Source: Sabellastarte sp. h YS-2021 (Eukaryota > Annelida > Polychaeta > Sabellida > Sabellidae). From it: a stretch of 64,000 nt of DNA. The notes beneath the pieces are model-generated. The model was not told the DNA's origin. It ran no database searches and worked only from the letters and a program-made list of their open reading frames with translations. The position numbers and the translations under genes are program-made. Location: NCBI GenBank assembly GCA_964017235.1, contig OZ024936.1, forward strand, positions 95,454,537 through 95,518,536. Direction: 5' to 3'. Every line of letters starts with the position of its first letter. The first letter of the stretch is position 1. This document shows, in pieces, positions 12,001 to 20,620 of this stretch.

Positions 12001-13270
12001 ATATTTAAAGTGTGAGGTATATATGATACATATTCTAATTAGGTTTTAAGGATACATAATATAATAAGATTTTTCTTTGCTATTGAATTTTCGCATTAGA
12101 AAGTAAATGATTCATATAGTCTAGATAGCTTCCATCATATAGAAGAAAATTATGATCTGTAACCCCAAAGCCCGAACCCTATATATCATTAGAGAGGTAC
12201 TGAACAGAGTGTTTGTCATTGGTTTTGTTTTTCATAATTGAGATTTTAAATGACGCGAGATATTGTGTTCGTGTGCTTACCCTGGGGTCCGAAATTACCC
12301 ATTAATTTTAATTGGAATTGGAGATTTGCAATAGGCGACAGATCCTCTGCAAAAGTATTCTTTATATATATCTATCCCAGAAAGTAGAACAAGAGATTTA
12401 GCAATCTATAACCTTCATTGAGCTATATTCACAGACAAAGCCCCATTAAACATTTCTAGCAGTTAAAAAATCTAGCATACAAAAAGCCATTAAAACAGAG
12501 CTGTGATGATTCGAAAGCTTGGTTATCAGAAACCCCATTAAAACAGAGCTGTGATGATTCAAATTTTTGATTATCAGACAAAAGCCCCATTTACAAAAGC
12601 CCCATTAAATCAATTCTAGCATACAAAGCCCCATTAAAAAGAGGACAGGGCTATTATAGCTTGGCTAGCAGACAAGACCCCCATTAAAGAGTTCCAGCAG
12701 ACAAAGCCCCCTTAAAACACTTCTAGCAGACAAAGCCCCATTAAAGAGCCGACAAAGCCACGTTTACAGCAGGTGCTATGTAAGCTCTGTAACATGTATG
12801 TATTAGAAGACAAAGCCCAAAACACAACAATTCTAGCACACAAAGTCCCATTATAGCTTGGTTAATAGACAAAGCCCCATTAAAACAGCTCTAGCAGACA
12901 AAGCCCCATTTGATGATCCAACAGCTTGGTTATCAGACAAAGCTCCCCCCATATAAGTAGACAAAGGCCCATTAAATAGTTCTAGCCAGACACAAAGCCC
13001 CATTAAAACATCTCTGGCATCCAAAGCCCCATTAACCAGTTCTAGCAGACAAAGCCCCATTAAAAGACAGCTGTGATGATTCTCTTTTTTTCACAGGTAA
13101 TATTGATCTAGTAGGTCGGCAGACAAAGGCCCATTAAAGCTTGGCTAGTAGACAAAAACCCCATTAAAACAGTTCTAGCATACAAAGGCCCATTAAAACA
13201 CAGCTGTGATGATCCAACAGCTTGGTTATCAGACAAAGCCCCATTTACAACACAAAGTACAACAAAAGCT
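12001..13270 (+). repeat. Degenerate satellite edge
   Basis: About 12,001-12,429 is AT-rich with faint spacer remnants, for example GTGCTTACCCTGGGGTCCGA near 12,280. About 12,430-13,260 is an array of strongly diverged CAGACAAAGCCCCATTAAA units with irregular spacing. The rise in divergence towards the edge is the usual pattern for satellite arrays homogenised by unequal exchange. Confidence 0.7.
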
Positions 13271-14374
13271 CCCTCAGTATTTGAGCAGAGTCTCTAAAAA
13301 CCCCAATACCACTAGTATCGACCTGAACCCTACATAGCCATCCGTCTTCCAAGGCCTCAAAGCAGCTGCACAGCTGTCAAAAAGTGACATGATTAATGGG
13401 AAACTCGACTCGATATTAACTCAGCTAATACTACTGCCGATTCTTGTTTTGCAATGGGACTAAGGGTCGCAGGAGGCCTTGGACTAAGGCACTAATGGTC
13501 TGGGACTCAGGGTCGGGGACTAAGGGTCGCAGGCGGCCTGGGACAACATAGGACTGTGTAAATTTGGTCTGAGGAGGCCTGGGGAAGCCTGGGACTGGAC
13601 ATTTTGTTTATGGCGGGAAAAAATAATCAGTTTGGGTCGGGAGAAAAATATCAAACATGTTTGATTTTTCACACCGCCCCAACCGACCACAACCGACCCT
13701 TACAGGACGCTTGGGTTTTTATTCATGCTTTTTACTTTTCTTGATAACGGAATACCTCATAAACTTTATTTCTGATCTGACAGTACAAACAACAATGACC
13801 TTTTTATTTTGTCCGATCATTATCTATTTTGGTTCTCGAGACTTCGCATGTTGAGTTTTGTATGCAATTGTCTGAATCTTTAATCTTGTATACTGCTGGC
13901 CAGTAGAGACCTCTGCTAGCTACTAATTTTCCTGGTAACATTTTAAATAACCTTGATCAATAACATTCATGTAATCAGAAAAGTTATCTTCCTATTTCTT
14001 AGATTCATAATTTTAACCCTTTACGAACTGGATGGTGTGCCTTAGAATCCGTAGATAAGGAGATTAAGCAATTGGAGAACTGATTGATTGATTTGATTGA
14101 TTAAAATTACAATTCTCCAGTAATTGGCTAAGTTATCAGATCCTACTTTCTCCCCATCCTTCTCTTCTTGGGCTTAAATTAAGAGGGGGTGGTGCTTCTT
14201 CATATTTGAGCATTCAGTCTAAAGTAAATACAAATGTCTAGTTGCTAAAAGTATTATTATTAGTAGTATTTTGATCAATTATATATAACCTATTCTGATT
14301 TTCCTTGTTCTCAACTACCCAGGGGGAAGGAGAGTTTAAAGGCTTAAAATATCAGAATCTTGTCAGCAACACAA
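13271..14374. other. Unassigned sequence with a GC-rich block
   Basis: No gene was recognised. About 13,440-13,580 is GC-rich, with GGGACTAAGGGTCGCAGG nearly repeated twice. About 13,625-13,675 holds an imperfect palindrome centred on CAAACATGTTTG. The remainder is AT-rich. An open frame of 65 codons from 13,657 has no recognisable domain and is probably chance. Confidence 0.4.
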
Positions 14375-14382
14375 TATATATC

Positions 14383-14695
14383 TTATGACCCAAATGTGAA
14401 ATTGTCCATTTCGTGAAATGGACAAGGAATCGTCCATTTCATGAAATGGACAACTCACCTGACCATTTCGTGAAATGGACAAAATATTCGTCCATTTCGT
14501 GAAATGGACAAAAAATCTACTGACCATTTCATGAAATGGACAACTAAATGTATGAAATTTTTACTCTCATTCACAGTGAAAAAAACTTGTTGCTTTTTTA
14601 TTGAAACATTGTATTAGAATACATCAATGGTTATACTTAACCTAAAGTCTACTGGTGAGGTGCAGGTTATTATAATACCTTTAACATTTTCTTAT
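14383..14695 (+). mobile_element. PalTE left end, copy 0 (truncated)
   Basis: The left terminal repeat begins TTATGACCCAAATGTGAAAT and carries five copies of the palindrome GTCCATTTCGTGAAATGGAC and close variants at 14,404-14,542. Homology to the full element stops near 14,695 in CATTTTCTTATA. The text then jumps to the LINE tail at 14,711, which defines an internal deletion of about 9.5 kb relative to full units. Confidence 0.85.
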
Positions 14696-14710
14696 AATTT
14701 CTATATAAAT

Positions 14711-14747
14711 TTGCACTCTACAGATTCTACTATTATTATTATTATTT
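14711..14747 (+). mobile_element. LINE 3' tail, copy 0
   Basis: Only the last ~37 bp of the CR1/L2-type LINE remain, TTGCACTCTACAGATTCTAC followed by the ATT-repeat tail. This is the right side of the copy 0 deletion. Confidence 0.8.
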
Positions 14748-15040
14748 AGAGAACATAATCTTGACCAGCTTCTAGGCAATGTTTCCTGACTCTTCTTGTG
14801 ATGATATTGAAATTAAGCTAAACAAGGCTGTAATTTGTTTCAATCTACATGCAAGAGCTGCAAAAAAATCAGAAACACAAGAAGTGCACCAGAAAAGTGC
14901 ACAATTCATGAAAGTCTGTAAAACATCCTTATTCAATCTTTATAAGCATATTGTTGTTGTTCAGGATATGCCAGTCTGGCTTCGCTGACCCCTTAAATGA
15001 CAGTCATCTGTCAGTGGGTACTCTCCAATTATTTACAGGC
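14748..15040 (+). other. Unit spacer, copy 0
   Basis: This ~290 bp spacer between the LINE tail and the MITE recurs at 25,248-25,540, 35,733-36,024 and 46,645-46,938. In copy 0 a 69-codon frame from 14,779 is open. In the other three copies the same frame has TAG where copy 0 has CAG near 14,891. No domain was recognised, so it is not called as a gene. Confidence 0.6.
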
Positions 15041-15357
15041 TAAAGCCTCTCTTACATCCCACCATACGTGTATATACATGCAAGTGTGCTGCTAATATTG
15101 TTGAAAAATATGAACGTAGACTGGTAGTGGGGTAGCCGAGATTTGCATGTGCAAACAAAGTGTATTCTGCCAGCAACAGCATCACAACTTAAAGATCCAA
15201 GAATAAACTGCTTGTGGCTACAGGTCATACAGTGGGTTTATATACATGCAAGGTATAAGCGAGTGTATTATACGTCATGTGCAAACCCTGCAAGTGAATG
15301 GGGAGATCTTGCAACACCTGCAAGGGAAATGCATGTGTGCAAGTCTCTCATAAGTTA
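15041..15357 (+). mobile_element. MITE left part, copy 0
   Basis: This begins with the terminal repeat TAAAGCCTCTCTTACATCCC and matches the complete elements at 46,939 and 59,942. It is cut off at CATAAGTTA, where PalTE sequence starts. The same cut recurs in copies 1 and 2. Confidence 0.85.
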
Positions 15358-15368
15358 TGACCCAAATG

Positions 15369-16586
15369 TTATGACCCAAATGTGAAATCGTCCATTTCAT
15401 GAAATGGACAAGGAATCGTCCATTTCATGACATGGACAACTCAACTGACCATTTCGTGAAATGGACAAAATATTTGTCCATTTCGTGAAATGGACAAAAA
15501 ATCTACTGACCATTTCATGAAATGGACAACTAAATGTATGAAATTTTTACTCTTATTCACAGTGAAAAAAACTTGTTGCTTTTTTATTGAAACATTGTAT
15601 TAGAATACATCAATGGTTATACTTAACCTAAAGTCTACTGGTGAGGTGCAGGTTATTATAATACCTTTAACATTTTCTTATAAATTCTAACATGAACCTA
15701 ATATTATTAAGCTACAAGATTAGTTAAGTATTTGTTAATATGTGCATTTACATTTATTAAAAATTTGAGATAGAATATAGGTGAGACTGCAACATATATT
15801 TGATAACATTAAGAGCTTTTAACACTAAGCCACATTGGTAGTTTATTTACATTAGTAATTGCAAATATTGATATCACTGTTGTTATTTGCTTGTCCACAT
15901 TATCATAAGATTTATGACAGGCACTGAAGTAACCCTTAGATCTGATCCTCAAATGTGTGTCTACAATCCTCACATCTCATTAAAAGAAAGCCTCACCACT
16001 AGTAAGTTGGATTTAATTGTAATTAGCCCACTTCTTTTTGCAACCCTTGGGATGGCTTCAACCTTACTAAATTGACAGTTACTTTTAATAACCCTTGGAT
16101 CTAATCTTCAAAGGGTAGGCTACAATTTCTCAGATCTAATCTAAAGGAAAGCCTTTTAAAGAAGATTACTGCATAAAGGAGACAAAACTCTATTATGATA
16201 TTTCTGTTAAGCAAACAGTAAAAAATAATATACCATGTACCAATATACTTTTTAAAAGTGTAAGTGCAATTTTAAATAATTATCCCCATTAAAAAGTATG
16301 CTTTACATAAATGACACTTGTATTTCAAATATATTTCAAATATTTATAACTTTTTAACTATTAACTAACTTAATGTAAGGTATATAATATACACATCATT
16401 ATTATAGGGGAATAAAGTGATAAATTAAACCAAAAGATTGACCATGAATGAAAGTTAAACTTTTGTACATGACTTTGTCCATTTCATGAAATGGATAGCA
16501 AAATATATATGGATTTGTCCATTTCACGAAATGGACAGTGAGGCTGTCCATTTCACGAAATGGACAATTTTACACTTGGGTCGTAA
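15369..16586 (+). mobile_element. PalTE, copy 1: DNA element with palindrome-array terminal inverted repeats
   Basis: The left end TTATGACCCAAATGTGAAAT and the right end, read in reverse as TTACGACCCAAGTGTAAAAT, form a terminal inverted repeat. Each end carries an array of 20 bp palindromes (GTCCATTTC-N2-GAAATGGAC): five at 15,390-15,533 and three at 16,477-16,566. The ~900 bp interior encodes no transposase, so the element is non-autonomous. It has an internal ~70 bp direct repeat at about 15,925-15,995 and 16,085-16,155, sharing TAACCCTT, GATCT and GAAAGCCT. No superfamily was assigned. Confidence 0.75.
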
Positions 16587-16600
16587 CATATACACAATGT

Positions 16601-16834
16601 ATATTTATTTATTTGGGGATTTATGTCGCTTTCAACACTGTACAGGTCATATCAAGATGGGTAGTTGGAAGGGCAGAGGAAACCAGTACATACAGTTCGT
16701 CAGGGGTCTGTACTGTAAACTGCCGACCAACAGAAAGTAACTACCAGCTTTGACACTTGAGGCTGTGCCAGGAACTGAACCCTGGCCTCAGAGGTGGGAG
16801 GCGAGAGTGTCACCACTCTGCCACAGTGGCCCCT
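16601..16834 (-). mobile_element. tRNA-derived SINE, family 1 (copy 1)
   Basis: This antisense SINE is adjacent to the PalTE right end. On the minus strand it starts GGCCACTGTGGCAGAGTGG (A box) with GGTTCAGTTCC (B box) about 35 bp further. It ends in a tail seen on the plus strand as TATTTATTTATTTGGGG. It is the same family as 8,654-8,865 and 49,118-49,349. Target-site duplications are not clear. Confidence 0.8.
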
Positions 16835-17059
16835 AGCAACACTGTGTAATAGTATATAAAAGTAACAGCATGTAATATATACTACTTGAATTGTGTTATA
16901 TTTATGTCATACTGCATTGTATAGACAGTTATATGGCTTTAGTAAAGTATATACACATTAAGTCAAACACTGTAAAAGAGAATTGCATTCTACACAGGGA
17001 AACTATCATTTTTCTCTATAACTACAGATGTTACAAAACTCGTGTAAATTGATAAAATA

Positions 17060-18612
17060 ATGTATAATGAGCAAAAAGACATATACAGTAGACGGTGTGA
17101 TAATTTACAAGGACCGTATCCTTGTACCACCTGCACTGCGACCAGAAGTGCTTTCAAGCCTGCATGCAGCCCACCAAGGTGTTTCTTCCATGATTGCAAG
17201 AGCTGAAGCATCTGTATTCTGGCCTGGGATCACACCAGCCATAACCATGTATCGTGCCCACTGCAACCACTTTAACCGAATAGCACCCTCAAATCCAAAC
17301 AGCCCACCCATACCACCCACTATACCGGACTACCCTTTTCAGAATGTGTACGCAGATTTCTTCCACTACAAAGGGACTAATTATCTGGTAATAGTAGACC
17401 GATACTGCAACTGGCCCATAGTTGAAAAGTCTGTGATGGAGCTACAGGACTAATTGCCTGCCTCAGACGAACTTTTGTAACCTTTGGTATACCAGATGAA
17501 CTATCTTCTGACGGTGGGCCCGAATTCACCTCCAATACTACACGCCAATTCCTTACAGATTGGGGGTACATCACAGAATTTCTTCAGTGGCCTTCCCACA
17601 CGGCAATTGCAGGGCTGAAATAGGTGTAAAAACCGTGAAACGATTGCTGATGGATAACACCGGGCCCAACGGGGACCTGAACACTGATATATTCCAGCGT
17701 GCTATTCTCCAATATCGCAATACACCAGACAAGGACACCAAGCTCTCCCCTGTTATGTGTGTTTTTGGCAGACCAATATGGGACTTTATCCCCATCCTCC
17801 CAGGGAAATACAAGCCGCACAACACCTGGCGCGAAACCTTAGCCGCCAGAGAGGAGGCATTGAGGAACCGACATATGCGTGCAGCTGAACATTGGACTGA
17901 ACACACAAAACGACTTCCTCCCCTTAAGGTGGGTGATTTTGTACTCATCCAAAACCAAACTGGGCCCCATCCACTGAAATGGGACAAAACTGGAACAGTC
18001 ATAGAAGTCTGGCAGTTTGATCAGTACACTGTGAGAGTCGATGGTTCTGGACGGGTAACCCTTAGAAACAGAAAGTTCTTACGCAAGTACCTTCCCGTCC
18101 ATATGCCAACACTCAAAGGCACCCTACTAAAGGTCAAAGAGATTAGTCCCACACATAGAGATCAACCTGTATCCCCCACCAGCACAACAGTGGATGTGCC
18201 CCCATGCCAAGCTCCAAGTGATGACATGGAGATCACCTCAAAACCAGAACAAACACACACAGGTGATTTGCCTCAGCTACCAACCCGCGATGATACACCT
18301 GATGTCTCTGCCAGCTCTACTCTTAAGCCAGATCAACAAAGCACACTGCAACAAGCAGATTGCAACCTACAAGCTGGTTTAATTAGGAATGATAATGTAA
18401 CCACACCGAGACGCTCAACCCGCAAAACCCGCCAACCAGCCTGGCACTCTGATTATGAAATGACTTTATAAAATTGTATATACTGTCACCTATGTACCAC
18501 GGACTGTTTATTTCACCTTAACAAGTTCCACTTTAACAATGACATTCAGTAATTGTCACTTGTAATTTTAGTCTTTGCTATAAGATACATGCACCAAAGA
18601 CTTGGGGGGAGA
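17060..18612 (+). mobile_element. Ty3/gypsy LTR-retrotransposon fossil (integrase end), copy 1
   Basis: This is a remnant of the 3' part of a Ty3/gypsy (Metaviridae) pol. In order it shows an HHCC zinc-binding integrase N-terminus, the DDE catalytic core region, an integrase C-terminal domain, and a basic tail running to about 18,470. A polypurine tract (GGGGGGAGAT) lies at about 18,603-18,612, where a 3' LTR would begin. No gag, protease, reverse transcriptase or 5' LTR was found, so it is 5'-truncated. It is broken, with very few breaks. Because the same condition is shared by the array copies, it was inactive before the tandem duplication. Confidence 0.85.
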
Positions 18613-19004
18613 TCGAGACTAATGATATATTGTAATTATATCTCATTTTAGATGAGCGTGGTCATTGTTAATCAATAAACAAATAGACAGTGTTCTTATC
18701 TAATCATTGTGCAGAACTTCCAGGAATTTGACACTACCATGTTCAGATTGACAATTTGTTGAAACGCATCATATACTCTTTGCATTTTATCATTTCTTCA
18801 AGGTAATCTTCTTTACCATGGGACGATCTCTCTCCACATCAAAGCTGTAACCTTCTCTATGACAACAAATTGCATTGATAACATGGTCAGCCAATAAATT
18901 GAATAATTACCACAAACCAAAACATATGAAAGAATAAACAAATATAAAGAATAAATAGAACAAAGGCCACTGCCACAGCGGTTATCCCCCACCTTAGAAT
19001 CAGT
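18613..19004. other. Possible LTR remnant and unassigned AT-rich DNA
   Basis: The sequence just after the polypurine tract could be part of the element's 3' LTR, and an AATAAA lies near 18,675. No matching 5' LTR exists in the window to define its end. No gene was seen. The same stretch recurs in copies 2 and 3. Confidence 0.4.
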
Positions 19005-20620
19005 AATAATGGAGAACTAAAGGAGGTATAAGGCCTTTGTAGTAAGATAACCCCACTTGATATTGAAGAAGAGGTCAAAGGTTAAAGTCAGCAATTGGAA
19101 AAGAGTCTCAGGCCTTGACTTCCTTTGAGTTGTTTTTACATTTGGAAGGGAATATAACAAGGGAATATAAGGCCCGTTTAATATAACAAGGGAATATAAG
19201 GCCCGTTTAATATTATAATCCCATTTAACATGTGATATGATGGCCATTTTGTTTTCGAAACTAGACCAAATTACAATCAGGTTAACTTTCCTAGCCATAT
19301 ATATTTTGCGCATATTTGATGAACCTAGCTGCAATATTTCAAGTTTTAGAGCATCTTAATGATTTTTAAATAATTGGCTATGGCGGCCATTTTGTTTTTC
19401 ATAATAAGACCAAAATTTTTCTCAAGCAAAACATTTGAAGGCCAGGACTCTTGATGGTCTGTCTTTACAATCTGAAGCCATAGTACCAATAATAAGGACC
19501 ATTTAATTAGCACCATTTAACCTTGAAGCCGGGGTAAAGGTCGAATTCTACAACTAGAAAAGATTCCAAGGCCATGGCTTCCCACAATTTGTTTTCACAT
19601 TCCAAATTTCTAGGGGTAATATTAGGGGAGATAAAAGGCCTTTTTAATAGAATAATCTCATTTGACATGGCGGCCATTTTGTTCTTTGAACTAAGTCAAA
19701 ATTACTATCAGGCTAGCTTTTTGAGCCATACATCTTTTGTGAAAATTTGATGAAGCTAGCTGGAATATTTTAAGATTTAGAGAAACTTTATGATTTCCAA
19801 ACAATTGGGTATGGCGGTGATTTCGTTTTTCAAAATGGGGCCAAAATTTTGCAGAAACAGGTTTTTATAGCCATAAACCTTCCCTGCAAATTTGGTGAAA
19901 ATATTTTTATAAATGAATGAGATGTTAAGGTTTATGTAAAAACCTGACAAACAGACAGACGCACAAATGTATGGAAGGCGTTTTACAATCTCTCGACCAT
20001 GATCTTCTCTTTTCATGGTCTGTCTTTACACTATGAATCCATAGCACCAATAATAATGGAGAAATAAGGACGTTTTAGTGTAATAACCTCATTTAACCTT
20101 GAAGCAGGGGTCAAAGGTCAAATTCAACACCTGGAAAAGATTCCCAAGCCATGACTTCCTACAAGTTGTTTTCACATTCCAAACCTATAGGAGCAATAAT
20201 TGGGGAGATATAACGCCTTTTTAATAGGATAACCCTGTTTACCATTAAATATGTGATATGGCGGCCATTTTGTTTTTTAACTAGACCAAAATTACTATCA
20301 GGCTAGCTGTTTTAGCTGTATAGCTTTTGTGCAAATTTGATAAAGCTAGCTGGAATATTTCAAGATTCAGGGCACCTTTATGATTTTCAAACAATTAGCT
20401 ATGGCGGCCATTTTGTTTTTCACAATGAAGTTAAAATTTTGCAGAGACAGGTTTTCATAGCCATAAACATTCCCTGCCAATTTGGTGTAGATATTTTTTT
20501 AAATGAATGAGATGCTAAGGTTTATGCAAAAACGTGACGAACGGACTCACGGACGCACGCACGTATGGAAGGTGTTTTATAATCTTCCGACCACGGCCTT
20601 TGGCCGCAGATGGGAGATAA
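19005..20620 (+). repeat. Three-fold noncoding repeat, copy 1
   Basis: Three related ~450-590 bp segments start near 19,005, 19,456 and 20,021. Each carries a GTCAAAGGTCAAATTC-like phrase, GGCGGCCATTTTGTTTTT, a ATTACTATCAGGCTAGCT phrase and a GCCATAAACATTCCCTGC phrase. Segments 2 and 3 end in a GACGGACGCAC / ATGGAAGG(T/C)GTTTTA phrase. The block closes with CGGCCTTTGGCCGCAGATG. The first segment has a perfect internal ~29 bp doublet near 19,158-19,213. It is a noncoding dispersed-repeat type; short open frames inside are chance. Confidence 0.7.

Noticed and set aside
13657-13854. 65-codon frame after the GC-rich block
   Set aside because: It starts within an imperfect palindrome, is hydrophobic only because of AT-rich codons and has no domain.
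16601-16834. A genuine tRNA gene at the A/B box region
   Set aside because: The boxes lie in a dispersed repeat with an A/T-rich tail and cannot form a full cloverleaf. It is a SINE head.
17105-18002. Antisense open frames over the gypsy integrase remnant
   Set aside because: They are shadows of the sense-strand integrase coding sequence, with no independent similarity.
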